Source of the DNA: Hymenobacter perfusus
GTDB lineage: Bacteria; Bacteroidota; Bacteroidia; Cytophagales; Hymenobacteraceae
Assembly: GCF_003944765.1 (NCBI RefSeq)
Contig: NZ_RWIU01000004.1
Coordinates: 457,072 to 521,071, forward strand
Length of the DNA: 64,000 nucleotides
Direction of reading: 5' to 3'
Position numbers and translations under genes: made by a program. This document shows, piece by piece, positions 1-8,478 of the stretch (position 1 is its first letter; each line of letters begins with the position of its first letter). The notes under the pieces were generated by a model, which did no database searches, had not been told where the DNA came from, and saw only the letters and a list, made by a program, of their open reading frames with translations.

Positions 1-2
1 AT

Positions 3-134
3 GATAGTAGTGAATACGCGGGCTTTGTGCCGCTCAAGCAATTGAGCGAAGGCATTTTCCTGGCCGGCAATATAAAGCGAGATGAGAGCGGAGTCGCTCG
101 GCTGCATGGTTTCCATAAAGACTACGAGAAGTAA
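3..134 (+). CDS. C-terminal end of an unidentified protein (partial)
   Basis: An open frame enters from the left edge and runs 43 codons to a TAA at 132-134. The residues look like ordinary protein (a mixed, charged tail ending in HGFHKDYEK), and the other two forward frames hit stops quickly. The family cannot be recognised from this fragment and the start lies outside the window. It is included because it is the best explanation for the first 134 bases, which otherwise hold nothing recognisable. It could be a chance open frame. Confidence 0.45.
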   Translation, partial: DSSEYAGFVPLKQLSEGIFLAGNIKRDESGVARLHGFHKDYEK

Positions 135-363
135 GGGACGTAGAGCTTTAGGCCATAGAGTGCAGTTACCGGGAAATCCCAGGGTGAAGAAAGAATGAAG
201 AACTCGCTGAAACCAAATGTAGAGAACCGCCGGACGAAACACAACGGGTAAGCGCGGGAAATGCCAGAATTTTTTTGGGCAATCGAAAAATTAAATAATA
301 GCCATCCTGAATCAAGGATATACTATTGCTATTCCCCAGCTGCAGGTAAGTCGGAAACAGGGC

Positions 364-402
364 AAAAAAGGCTGGTTTTTACCAGAAGAGGAAAAACCAG
401 CC
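364..402 (-). terminator. Rho-independent terminator of the DUF6799 gene
   Basis: Read on the minus strand, an 11-bp perfect stem (GGCTGGTTTTT with its complement, loop of 11) is followed by a run of six T. It lies about 30 bases past the stop of the minus-strand gene ending at 435. The rest of 135-434 shows no supported gene. Confidence 0.8.
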
Positions 403-434
403 AGTGCTGAACTATCAAAGCAAGAACCGTGCGT

Positions 435-1010
435 TTATGGCCGGAGCTGTTGGCTGAGCTGTTGAATGCGGGCCTCCGATTCGGGGGGGAGGGCGGTGCC
501 GGATGCCGCGGCAGTGGCCCGCTCATTCAGCAGCACGCTGAGCTGGCGCAGCTGCTCCAGCCGCTGAGTAGTGCTCTGCAGCATTGGGGCCAGGGCCGCC
601 AGGTTGGTAGCCGTTGGAATACTGACGGTGGTGGTGCCTGCCGAACCGGTCGTTTGCTCATCATGTTGGTAAATGGCCTCGGGCGTCATCATATCGTCGC
701 GGTAGATGACTACGTCGCCCTGCATATTCACGGCTTTGCCGTTCTCCAGCAGCTGGCGCGTCCCATTCCTGCCCACCATAATGCCATCGGGCCGCAGGGT
801 GAGGCCGTTGGAAAAGCGTAAAGGGGCCGAAAGCGGCGACGCTTGCCCGGCTTGCAGGCGGAAAATTTTGCCGTCGCGCCGGAAGGCTCCGTCCTTAAGC
901 TGAGCGGTAGCAGCAACAGCGGGCACAGTCTGGGCGAGGGTCGTTGCTTCGGCCACCAGCAGTAGTGCGCCCAGCAGGGCATAGCGAAGGAAAGTGGAAG
1001 TGTGCAACAT
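435..1010 (-). CDS. Secreted DUF6799-domain protein
   Basis: About 191 residues. A signal peptide (residues 1-26, ending TTLAQ) predicts export. Residues 38-100 match the DUF6799 pattern of Bacteroidota: short units of the type DGxxxRxGKxxxL, then SNGLTLRPDG and MVGRNG, then GKAVNMQGDVV. The C-terminal third is Ala/Gln/Leu-rich and helical, probably a coiled coil. The ATG at 1010 is preferred over an upstream in-frame ATG at 1154 because the signal peptide begins there. The function of DUF6799 is unknown. A terminator follows at 364-402. Confidence 0.75.
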   Translation of the reverse strand: MLHTSTFLRYALLGALLLVAEATTLAQTVPAVAATAQLKDGAFRRDGKIFRLQAGQASPLSAPLRFSNGLTLRPDGIMVGRNGTRQLLENGKAVNMQGDVVIYRDDMMTPEAIYQHDEQTTGSAGTTTVSIPTATNLAALAPMLQSTTQRLEQLRQLSVLLNERATAAASGTALPPESEARIQQLSQQLRP

Positions 1011-1068
1011 ATGTGAAAACGATACGGGGTGAGGTATGAACCAGACGCAATGAACTACGCCCGTAGTA

Positions 1069-1488
1069 TCAGGCGCTGTCGTGGTGCTGGCGGCCGTTGA
1101 GCCAGGCCAGGGCACTAGTTTCTTCGGTGAAGAGACGTACATGCGCTGTTTCATCGAGCACCATCGGGGAACCGGTTGCCTGCGCTTCGGGGCTGAGTTG
1201 CCCGGCGGCTACCAGAAAAGCTAGGTACACGCGGCCTCCCAGCTTAGCCGCCAGGCCGGGCACAAACTCGGTGAGCACCCAGTGGGTGTCATCTTCGCTG
1301 GCGGGGCCACGTCTGTGCAAATCGAGCAGCCAGTACCGCGTGGGGCGGGCTGCTGCCAGAGCCTCATAGCTCTGTTGCAGCTCCCGGGCCGAAACCGGCC
1401 GCAGCCACCGCCCTGTCAATATCCCCAGCTCAGGCCGGTAGTGGAACTCAATAAACTCGGCAACGGACGTGGGGAAGGAGGCAGGCAT
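1069..1488 (-). CDS. Hypothetical protein, small alpha/beta domain (SpoIIAA/STAS-like pattern)
   Basis: About 139 residues. The start at 1488 is chosen because the extra N-terminal residues of the longer frame look non-coding. The pattern (FHYRPELGILTGRW, then a helix, then RYWLLDLHRRG, later VYLAFLV and VRLFTEETSALAWL) resembles small alternating alpha/beta proteins of Bacteroidota related to SpoIIAA/STAS-like folds. That comparison is an inference from pattern only. No signal peptide or membrane segment is seen. It lies divergently from the MFS transporter gene. Confidence 0.6.
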   Translation of the reverse strand: MPASFPTSVAEFIEFHYRPELGILTGRWLRPVSARELQQSYEALAAARPTRYWLLDLHRRGPASEDDTHWVLTEFVPGLAAKLGGRVYLAFLVAAGQLSPEAQATGSPMVLDETAHVRLFTEETSALAWLNGRQHHDSA

Positions 1489-1665
1489 GGCAGCAAAAAG
1501 AGTGAGGCACCCGGAAGGCCGTTGATCCAGACGCATAAATCGGGCGGCGTACACGGAATATAGGCATACGTTAAACAGCCCGCAACGGCTTGCCGGGCTT
1601 ATGAAGCTGGCTCCCGTAAGCTATAAAAGTACCGTGGCTGAGCTTAGCGGGCGGGCGGTGCGGCC

Positions 1666-1673
1666 TACCTTTG
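1666..1673 (+). promoter_or_regulatory. Putative -7 box TACCTTTG for the MFS gene
   Basis: TACCTTTG matches the Bacteroidota TAnnTTTG -7 element and ends 30 bases before the ATG at 1704. No clear TTTG element is seen at the -33 distance, so this is only a candidate. Confidence 0.4.
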
Positions 1674-1703
1674 CCATGCCGCTGCTTCCCGGCTTTTTGC
1701 TTC

Positions 1704-2987
1704 ATGTCAGTACCTGCTTCCGATACCCCGCGCCACGACCCGTACGCCGCCCTTCACATTCCGGACTTTCGCAAGCTGATTTCGGCGCGGGTATGCCTCA
1801 CGGTTGCCACCCGGATTCAGGGGTTGGTCATCAGCTGGCAGATTTTTCGGCTGACCGATGATCCGCTGGCGCTTGGTCTGATTGGGCTGGCGGAGGCTGT
1901 TCCCAGCATCGGAGTATCGCTCTATGCCGGTCACGTAGCCGATTCAGTGCGCAGGAAGAACATTATCATTGCCTCGGTGGCCACGCTGCTGCTGTGCGCG
2001 GTGGCCCTGGCACTGCTTTCCTCGCCCAAAGGGCTGCAGCTGCTGGCGCGGGATTCCTTTTATACGATGCCGCTCTACAGTGTCATCTTTGTGAGCGGCA
2101 TTGCGCGGGGTTTTCTGGGGCCGGCCTTGTTTTCCTTTATGCCCCAGCTGCTGCCCGACCGGGAACGGCTGGCCAATGCCGTCACTTGGAACAGCACCAC
2201 TTACCAGGCCGCCTCGGTGCTGGGGCCGGCCATTGGAGGGTATCTGGTGGCGCATCTGGGGGTAGGCAATTCTTACACGGTGGTTGTGGTTCTGCTGGGG
2301 CTGGCTTTGCTGCAGTTTGCGGCCATTGCCTCGCGGCCATTGCCGGAACAGGTAGGAGAGAAGCTGGGCCTGCGGGATAGTGTTCTGAGCGGGCTGCGCT
2401 TCATCTGGCACAATCAGCTGGTGCTGGCAGCTCTTTCGCTGGATCTGTTTGCGGTGCTTTTCGGGGGCGCCGTGGCCCTGCTGCCGGTATTCGCGGTAGA
2501 TATTCTTAAGGTGGGCGCGGCCGGTCTGGGCCACCTGGAGTCAGCGCCGGCGGTGGGCTCGGTATTGATGGCTGCTTTCCTGACGTACTTCCCGTTGCGG
2601 CGTCATGCCGGCCGTAAGCTGCTGTGGGCGGTGGCGGGCTTTGGGTTGGCCACCATTGCGTTTGCGCTGTCTACCAATTTCTGGCTGTCGCTCTTCCTGC
2701 TGTTTCTCACCGGGGTTTTCGATTCGGTGTCGGTAATTGTGCGTTCCACCCTGCTGCATACCTTCACCCCGGAGCATATGAAGGGCCGCGTATCAGCCGT
2801 CAACAATATTTTCATCGGCTCTTCCAACGAAATAGGCTCCTTTGAATCGGGCGCGGCGGCCCGGCTGCTGGGCGTAGTCAACTCCGTGGTGTTCGGCGGG
2901 ATTATGACCATTGGCGTAGTTGGCCTTACGGCATTGCGCGCCGACAAACTACGCCGCCTGGACATGACACCCGAGAAAAAAGAGTAG
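1704..2987 (+). CDS. Major facilitator superfamily exporter
   Basis: About 427 residues with roughly 10-12 hydrophobic segments across the whole length. The N-terminal part carries an MFS-type loop (YAGHVADSVRRKN, near residues 75-90) between helices 2 and 3. The best match by eye is the EntS/MFS_3 exporter branch (FRKLISARVCLTVATRIQ start, then ATWNSTTYQAASVLGPAIGG). The substrate cannot be read from sequence. The ATG at 1704 gives the usual short cytoplasmic lead before helix 1. A candidate promoter lies just upstream and a long hairpin follows the stop. Confidence 0.85.
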   Translation: MSVPASDTPRHDPYAALHIPDFRKLISARVCLTVATRIQGLVISWQIFRLTDDPLALGLIGLAEAVPSIGVSLYAGHVADSVRRKNIIIASVATLLLCAVALALLSSPKGLQLLARDSFYTMPLYSVIFVSGIARGFLGPALFSFMPQLLPDRERLANAVTWNSTTYQAASVLGPAIGGYLVAHLGVGNSYTVVVVLLGLALLQFAAIASRPLPEQVGEKLGLRDSVLSGLRFIWHNQLVLAALSLDLFAVLFGGAVALLPVFAVDILKVGAAGLGHLESAPAVGSVLMAAFLTYFPLRRHAGRKLLWAVAGFGLATIAFALSTNFWLSLFLLFLTGVFDSVSVIVRSTLLHTFTPEHMKGRVSAVNNIFIGSSNEIGSFESGAAARLLGVVNSVVFGGIMTIGVVGLTALRADKLRRLDMTPEKKE

Positions 2988-3004
2988 CCTGAAATGAGGC
3001 TCCC

Positions 3005-3059
3005 CTGCAGCGCAACCGGCCCTGATACATAAGTGGTGTCAGGGCCGGTTGCGTTGCAG
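3005..3059. terminator. 21-bp stem hairpin between convergent genes
   Basis: The arms at 3005-3025 and 3039-3059 are complementary except for one G-U position, with a 13-nt loop. The hairpin sits between the stop of the plus-strand MFS gene (2987) and the stop of the minus-strand NlpE-like gene (3075), so a shared terminator is likely. There is no strong U-tract. Confidence 0.6.
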
Positions 3060-3074
3060 GAGAGTGCCGGTGTC

Positions 3075-3821
3075 TTATTTCACGGCCTGTGGGCAAATAG
3101 GATCAGGCTTCATTTCCAGAATTTTATCGACTACCAGAGCTTCCTCGGTACCAGTGCCGGCTTGGGCCGTTTGACTTTTTACGGTAGCTGATACGCGCAG
3201 AAATACGGCCTTGCCAGCTTCCTTGCGGGTGGTGCCGTACTGGCGCTGCAAATCGGAGTTAAGGTCGGCGGGGGCCACGGCGTAGCGTTTGTCGGAGCCG
3301 CATTCCACAAAAACCGCCGCATCAGCTAAGTAGGTGTAGCGGCCCGTGAATTCGCGCCGGGTACCCGTTTCGCTCAGGTTGCCGTCGGTTTGGTAGTTCA
3401 GCGTGTAGTCAGCGTTGTCGGCCTGCATGGGCTTGCCATCGGCATCCAGCAGCCGCAGCTTACGGGCGGCCTCTACCTGATAGCGGCGCACCGGGTCATT
3501 TCCGCTCGGGGCCAGCGTGACTACCTGCCCGCGCACCCGCCACGGTCCCCGACGATAATTGGTAGGATTGGGGCGGCCCAGATACACCTCCTGAAGCTCG
3601 TAAAGGCTATCGGGTTTGAGCGTGAGGCGGGTGGCAATGCCTTGGCAGTCGTTGCAGGGAACCGTATCGGTGTAGACTCCTGCCAGGGGAGTGGCTGCCG
3701 CCCCGGTGTCTTTGTCGGCGGCCGGGTTATCGGGACCGGTACCGTAGGGCTGCTCGCGGCCCTGGCAGGCAGCAAACAGCAGGCATGTGATGGCGGGTAC
3801 AAAGAAGCGGGAAGTTTGCAT
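3075..3821 (-). CDS. NlpE-like lipoprotein (copper/envelope stress sensor family)
   Basis: 248 residues. A lipoprotein signal ends in the lipobox LLFAAC with Cys19. Residues about 47-120 carry the NlpE N-terminal domain, including the hallmark PCNDCQGI with a CxxC pair at 56 and 59, followed by TRLTLKPDSLYEL. The C-terminal half (GRYTYLADAAVFVECGSDKRYAV) looks like a second small beta domain common in Bacteroidota NlpE-like proteins. In E. coli NlpE activates Cpx signalling on surface contact; that role is not established here. It is expected to sit in the periplasm on the outer membrane. Confidence 0.8.
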   Translation of the reverse strand: MQTSRFFVPAITCLLFAACQGREQPYGTGPDNPAADKDTGAAATPLAGVYTDTVPCNDCQGIATRLTLKPDSLYELQEVYLGRPNPTNYRRGPWRVRGQVVTLAPSGNDPVRRYQVEAARKLRLLDADGKPMQADNADYTLNYQTDGNLSETGTRREFTGRYTYLADAAVFVECGSDKRYAVAPADLNSDLQRQYGTTRKEAGKAVFLRVSATVKSQTAQAGTGTEEALVVDKILEMKPDPICPQAVK

Positions 3822-4022
3822 AAAGATCGGCTGGTGAAGGAATCAGTTCCTACGCAGCCCCCTTCTGAATAGATGCACAAGGAGGAAGGGCCTTCCTGCG
3901 AAAACTGAATGTGGATAAGTGTGTGGATAAACCTGTTCTTATGCACATTTCTGAAATTATGCAAGTTGCTTTTGCTGAAACTTATAGATAATAGCCAACG
4001 GCAACTTGTGCAAAGCGGTTGA

Positions 4023-4631
4023 CTAGGCGCGCATTGGAACCAGAATAAAGGTGCCCTGCAGGCAACGTACGAAGCCGTGGCGGCGGTTGTCCTGATTCAG
4101 GTCGTGGCGTTGGTAGCGGCCGTTCAGCGAGGCCTGTCCCAGCACGAGAATGGTGTAGCCCCGGCGCCGCACCAGGTAGCGCCGCTGGCCACTGGCCCGC
4201 ACCGGAAGGTAGCGTTGCTCGAACTGCTGGGTGGCTTCCCAGGCAGCCAGCAACGGCTGGGCATCGGTACCGGCGGCGCGTGCCTGCTGGTAAAGGGTAG
4301 CCAAGCGGATATCGGTAGTGTAATGAGCTTCCGGGTGATGGCGCACTACTAAATCGTGGGCCTGCCAAAGATGCTTCAACGCATTTTTCCGCAGCAGAAT
4401 CTCGCCGCAGTGCCGGCAGATGTGTTCCTCGGCACCACACACTAGCTGGCCCGGCTGCCGGGCTGGCTCCCCCGAATCCGGGGTAGTCCGCTGCTCCCGC
4501 AGCACCTGCATCAGAGCCGAAAATAACTCTCCCTCACTGGCTCCGTGTTTGCGCCGCAGAATCTCCAGCGTGTGCCGGCTGAGCATCCCGAAGGAAAGGA
4601 CATCGTGCAGATCGGTACGCAGGTGCAGCAT
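4023..4631 (-). CDS. Hypothetical protein with a C2H2-like zinc motif
   Basis: 202 residues, soluble and Arg-rich. Cys72-x2-Cys75-x11-His87-x4-His92 forms a single C2H2-like zinc-finger pattern in the middle. The N-terminal part is helical (LEILRRKHGASEGELFSALMQVLREQ). The C-terminal part (QRRYLVRRRGYTILVLGQASLNGRYQRHDL) looks like a beta-rich unit. I do not recognise the family. A single finger can bind nucleic acid or serve only as a structural zinc site, and nothing in the context decides. Confidence 0.65.
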   Translation of the reverse strand: MLHLRTDLHDVLSFGMLSRHTLEILRRKHGASEGELFSALMQVLREQRTTPDSGEPARQPGQLVCGAEEHICRHCGEILLRKNALKHLWQAHDLVVRHHPEAHYTTDIRLATLYQQARAAGTDAQPLLAAWEATQQFEQRYLPVRASGQRRYLVRRRGYTILVLGQASLNGRYQRHDLNQDNRRHGFVRCLQGTFILVPMRA

Positions 4632-4688
4632 GGGAGCATATAAACCCAGCCGAGACCAACGGGTTCCGCCGGAAGCTACAGTTCACCA

Positions 4689-4725
4689 AACAAAAACGCC
4701 GAAGCTGGCTCCGGCGCTTTCGTTT
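4689..4725 (-). terminator. Terminator of the alpha/beta-hydrolase gene
   Basis: On the minus strand a CGCCG stem with its complement CGGCG around a 10-nt loop is followed by TTTTTG, just past the stop of the hydrolase gene at 4741. Confidence 0.6.
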
Positions 4726-4740
4726 GGCTTCTGGCAATGA

Positions 4741-6234
4741 CTAACGACTAGCCTGCGCGGTTTTGGCGTTTTTCTTGGCCGCTTTTGGTGTGGCGGTGGT
4801 TTTTTCGGCCGCTCCACCGGTAGTGGGCAGGGGCTGGGGCTGCTCGGTGTTGGCGAAAATCCATTCGCGCAATACGTTTAGGGTTTTGGGCGAGAAAACG
4901 GGCTGCTGCTCGCCGTTTACCAGCGGCCAGTCTTTCATTTCTGGTTGGTACCAATGGTTGATGCCTGCCATTTTCACGGACTTCACTTTCGCATTCTTCA
5001 GGCCCTGCTTAAGCGGGCCCATGTTCTGCTGCGGATCCACCTGCAGGTCGCTGCCGCTGCCTAGTAGCAGCACGGGGCATTTCACCGAGGCCAACGAACG
5101 GGTGGGGTCGAAATCGAGGAAGTAGCGCGACCAGGGCGAGGTGAGCTGGATGGCGCGGGCGCGGGCCATATGCGGGTCGAGGTCCACGTTGTTAAAGCGC
5201 AGGGTGGCGGCTACTTTGCCCCGGGCCTGATTGTCGTTGGGCGTCTGGCGGATGATTTCCACCATTTCCTTGTGCAGCTCCAGGGCGGCTTTCACCTGGG
5301 CCGGATTGGAGCCGATCAGGCGCATAATTTCCAGCTGCTGGCGCATAATCACGTCGCGCCCGGGTACGCCGTAGCCCGAGAGCGACACGATGAAGGCTGG
5401 GGTAGCGGGTTGCTGCTCGGCGGCGGCCAGCAGGGCCACATTGGCCCCTTCGCCGTGGCCCAGCAGGCCAATGTAGCGTTGGTCGATGAGCGGGCGGCTG
5501 CGCAGGTACACCATGGCGGCCTGCGCATCGCCCACCAGGTCGGCGGTAGTGGTCGAGAAGTGGTTGCCCTGCGACTTTCCCACGCCCCGGTCATCAAAGC
5601 GCAGCACGGCAATGCCCCGGCGGGTCAGGTAATCGGCCAGGGAGCCGAACATGCGGTAATCCTGCTGCTCCACGTCGCGGTTCTGGGGGCCGTTATCGGA
5701 GAGGAGTACCACGGCCGGAAACGGGCCGGGGCCGGCCGGCGTGGTAAGCGTACCCGCCAGCAGCAGGTTGGCTTCCACGTTCCGGAACATCACGTCGTCT
5801 TCGCGGTAGGGTGGGGTGAGGCGGGGCTTGGCGACGGTGGCCGGTTGCTTGGCGGCCGCCATTCGGGTGAGCGTCAGGGGAGCCGTGAGGCCGGGCTGCG
5901 TCCAGGTGCCTTGCAGCACCGTGCCACCGTTCTTGACTTTGCCCACGAACCGGCTGCCGGCCTGTTCGATACTGATGGTCAGGTCGAGGCCTTTCAGCGT
6001 GACTTCGGCCGGCATGCGGCTGATGCGCTGTTGGGGCGCGTCAAGGGCCGCATAATACGCGCCGTTTGACAGTGGAACGATGGTAATGATCAGCTCAAGC
6101 TGACCACCCGGAACCTTCAGCGGGCCCTTCCACTGGCCGTTCAGCACAGTGGGCGTATCGGCCGCCGCCCGGGTACTGGTAGGTAACCAATATAGCAGCC
6201 CGAGTAAGAAAAATACGGGTATGAATTTCTTCAT
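4741..6234 (-). CDS. Secreted alpha/beta-hydrolase-fold protein with Gly at the nucleophile position
   Basis: 497 residues with a signal peptide (1-24). Residues 30-125 form a small beta domain often found in front of Bacteroidota secreted hydrolases. The alpha/beta-hydrolase domain follows from about 145 to 465: a beta strand before DNGPQNRD, then FDDRGVGKSQG (213-223), and a nucleophile-elbow region reading GLLGHGEGAN. In this family the elbow is normally GHSEG; here residue 261 is Gly instead of Ser, read directly from codons CAC GGC GAA. The later Asp (GSGSDLQVDP) and His (GINHWYQPE) are present. The last 40 residues are a Pro/Lys/Ala tail. It may be a pseudoenzyme or a binding protein. 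Confidence 0.85.
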   Translation of the reverse strand: MKKFIPVFFLLGLLYWLPTSTRAAADTPTVLNGQWKGPLKVPGGQLELIITIVPLSNGAYYAALDAPQQRISRMPAEVTLKGLDLTISIEQAGSRFVGKVKNGGTVLQGTWTQPGLTAPLTLTRMAAAKQPATVAKPRLTPPYREDDVMFRNVEANLLLAGTLTTPAGPGPFPAVVLLSDNGPQNRDVEQQDYRMFGSLADYLTRRGIAVLRFDDRGVGKSQGNHFSTTTADLVGDAQAAMVYLRSRPLIDQRYIGLLGHGEGANVALLAAAEQQPATPAFIVSLSGYGVPGRDVIMRQQLEIMRLIGSNPAQVKAALELHKEMVEIIRQTPNDNQARGKVAATLRFNNVDLDPHMARARAIQLTSPWSRYFLDFDPTRSLASVKCPVLLLGSGSDLQVDPQQNMGPLKQGLKNAKVKSVKMAGINHWYQPEMKDWPLVNGEQQPVFSPKTLNVLREWIFANTEQPQPLPTTGGAAEKTTATPKAAKKNAKTAQASR

Positions 6235-6574
6235 AAAATGAAAGTCAACAAGGGTATTTTACTGCCGTAAGGGCAACTAGAGAATGAAAATATCAAACTT
6301 GACGGATACATGCCAGCCCGGGTTACGCTGGCAGTTCAAGAACGTGCCGCAGAAGATCAAAACGCCTAAAAAACTTTTGAAAACCGATCCGCCAGAGGCC
6401 CGAAAAGTATTCGGGGGGGGCTATGCTTAAGCAAGCCCCACCGCAACCTGGCGCTAACTGGTTTTCGTAGCGTATGGAGGACCAACGCAACCTGCTGCCG
6501 TTGCCTGCCGACCTTGCCCGACGCCTGTCTGCCGGTCACGGCCGCTTTCTTCGCCTTTCATCCCTTTGTGCCTG
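6235..6574. other. Intergenic region between divergent genes
   Basis: 340 bases between the minus-strand hydrolase and the plus-strand SGNH hydrolase. I see a G8 run near 6413 and no open frame, repeat or hairpin I can support. It probably holds the two divergent promoters. Confidence 0.5.
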
Positions 6575-7270
6575 ATGCTCACTACCGCTTTCCACCGCTT
6601 TTTATGCGCCAGTTTGCTACTGCTGGCCGTAGCCGGTTCTACCGCCACGGCTCAGGCCCAGGTGCAACCCGTCAACCCCAGCCAATGGACCCCCGAGCTG
6701 CGCGCTTTCACCCGCCAGGATAGCCTTACACCGCCCCCCCAAAGGCCCGTGCTGTTCTACGGCAGCTCCTCCATCCGCAAGTGGGAAACGCTGGGCCAGG
6801 ATTTTCCGGGCCGGCCGGTGCTGAACCGGGGCTTCGGTGGCTCCCGCTTCCCCGACGCGCTTTACTATTTCGATAAGCTGGTAGTGGCCTACAACCCGCG
6901 CCAAGTGATACTCTATGAGGGCGACAACGACATCGGGTCGGGAGCTACTCCTCAGGAGGTATTCCGGTCGTTTCTGGCTTTCGAAAAGCTGATGCAGCAG
7001 CGGCTGCCCAAAGTGCCGCTGGTGTTTCTGGCCATCAAGCCCAGCCCCTCCCGCTGGGCGCTCTACCCGCAAGTGCAGGAAGCCAACGGCCTCATCCGGG
7101 CCTACATTACGGCTCACCCGAAATACCTGCACTATGTGGATACCGCCACGCCGCTGCTGGGCGCCAACGGCCGGCCCCAGCCGCAGTTCTATGTGTCCGA
7201 CAGCCTGCACATGACGCCCGCCGGGTACGAGGTGTGGCAGCGGGCGGTGAAGCCAGCGTTAAAGAAATAA
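6575..7270 (+). CDS. Secreted SGNH/GDSL-type hydrolase
   Basis: 231 residues with a signal peptide (1-27, ending AQA). The four SGNH blocks are visible: FYGSSS (block I, Ser near 64), GFGGS (block II Gly), EGDND (block III, residues 115-119, Asn118) and SDSLH (block V, Asp209 and His212). These enzymes are esterases or lipases of the GDSL clan, often acting on acetylated sugars or acyl esters; the substrate is not evident. The ATG at 6575 is preferred over a TTG three codons upstream. A terminator follows at 7361-7392. Confidence 0.85.
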   Translation: MLTTAFHRFLCASLLLLAVAGSTATAQAQVQPVNPSQWTPELRAFTRQDSLTPPPQRPVLFYGSSSIRKWETLGQDFPGRPVLNRGFGGSRFPDALYYFDKLVVAYNPRQVILYEGDNDIGSGATPQEVFRSFLAFEKLMQQRLPKVPLVFLAIKPSPSRWALYPQVQEANGLIRAYITAHPKYLHYVDTATPLLGANGRPQPQFYVSDSLHMTPAGYEVWQRAVKPALKK

Positions 7271-7360
7271 GGTAGCCCATTTCAGCCCCCACCAGCCGCA
7301 CAGGTGTTCCAAGTACATACTTCTATCTCTCTCTCGACCCGGAGGGAGGATAAACAAAGA

Positions 7361-7392
7361 AGGGCCGGCAACTACAGTTGCCGGCCCTTTTT
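7361..7392. terminator. Bidirectional terminator
   Basis: A 13-bp perfect stem with a 2-nt centre is followed by T5 on the plus strand and preceded by an A-rich stretch. It lies between the convergent SGNH gene and the gene ending at 7409. Confidence 0.85.
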
Positions 7393-7408
7393 ACGGGGGA
7401 AGAAACGT

Positions 7409-8419
7409 CTATTTGCTTAGCAGAAACCCAATGGTGAAGTTGGCATCCCAGTCGAAGACGAACTGCTGGCAGCCAGTGGCTTCCTGCACAGCCCGGTAGA
7501 TGTTCTGACCAGCTTTCGACTTGGCGTTATCGAGCTTGTAGGCATCAGCGGCGTTGAGAACGGTATACCGCTCGTCGCCCTTACGGCTCTGCTTAGCCAG
7601 CTCATATGGAATGCCACCAATGATGAAGCAGGTTTTCCGCAGTCCGGCTGGCACCTGGCCGGCTTTGGCTTTCACGTCGGCAGCCACTGCCGCGTCGTCG
7701 GTACCGTTCTGGAAATACTTCGCGCCGTAGGTTTCCAGCGCCTTTGGCGTACCGCTTTCCAGCCAGGAGATTTTTGTGTTGCCGGAGCCGATATCCACTA
7801 CAAACGACTTGTCGGCGTAGTCGCGGGGCAGCACCGAACGGAGGGCCAGCTGGCCTTCGCGCTCCGGCGTTACGGTGTTTACCACGTAACCCAGCCCTTT
7901 CAGCGCCTTGATGATTTTCTGGGTTCCTTCCGCTTTCAGTGCGCCCGAGCTGACCACGAACTGAATGTCGCGGCCGGGTACGCCGAAGTCCAGCATCTTG
8001 GCAATGTAAGCCTTCAGACCCGTGCGGATGTCGTTGTCGGAAGCCATGTTTTCGATGGCCAGGCTGGTGCCGAACTCCGCCTTTTCCAGCTTCCAGTTCT
8101 TCTGCTCATCAATGCGCACAATGAACGAGTTGAAGCCGCTGGCCCCCAGCTCCACCACGCCTTTCAGCTTGCCATTCACGGGGGCCGGAGCCGCGTAGGT
8201 GAAGGCCGTCGCCGCGGCTGTAGCGGCGGTATTCGTGGTGATGGGGCTGCCATCGGCCGCCGTTGGGGTGGTGCCCGGCGTGGTTACTTCGGTGGGCGTG
8301 GCCGTGGTGGAGTCCGGCTTCAGCATTTTGTCGCCGAGGAAGTAGCGGACGCCGAAATACGCGGCTACCAGCACGATGGCCGTGATAATGAGCCGGCCGG
8401 CTAAGGTTAGTCGTTGCAT
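7409..8419 (-). CDS. Membrane-anchored Ppx/GppA-like (ASKHA-fold) protein
   Basis: 336 residues. One N-terminal membrane helix (about 10-27) is followed by a Thr/Ala/Pro-rich linker (36-80) and a domain from 84 to the end. That domain resembles Ppx/GppA exopolyphosphatases of the actin/hexokinase superfamily: VELGASGFNSFIVRID as the first phosphate loop, VVSSGALKAEG near 156-165, a TPEREGQ segment where the family has its catalytic Glu (185-190), and VVDIGSGNTKISW (207-219) as the second loop. The usual GGGS in that loop is changed to GSGN. Flanking charges leave membrane orientation unclear. It is the last gene of a minus-strand group with 8479-9507, 9676-10341 and 10689-11381. Confidence 0.65.
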   Translation of the reverse strand: MQRLTLAGRLIITAIVLVAAYFGVRYFLGDKMLKPDSTTATPTEVTTPGTTPTAADGSPITTNTAATAAATAFTYAAPAPVNGKLKGVVELGASGFNSFIVRIDEQKNWKLEKAEFGTSLAIENMASDNDIRTGLKAYIAKMLDFGVPGRDIQFVVSSGALKAEGTQKIIKALKGLGYVVNTVTPEREGQLALRSVLPRDYADKSFVVDIGSGNTKISWLESGTPKALETYGAKYFQNGTDDAAVAADVKAKAGQVPAGLRKTCFIIGGIPYELAKQSRKGDERYTVLNAADAYKLDNAKSKAGQNIYRAVQEATGCQQFVFDWDANFTIGFLLSK

Positions 8420-8478
8420 GTTTTTGAGCTGTGAGTAGGAAGGAAGAGAGAGTTTTGTAGCCGGATAGCCCGAAGAGC

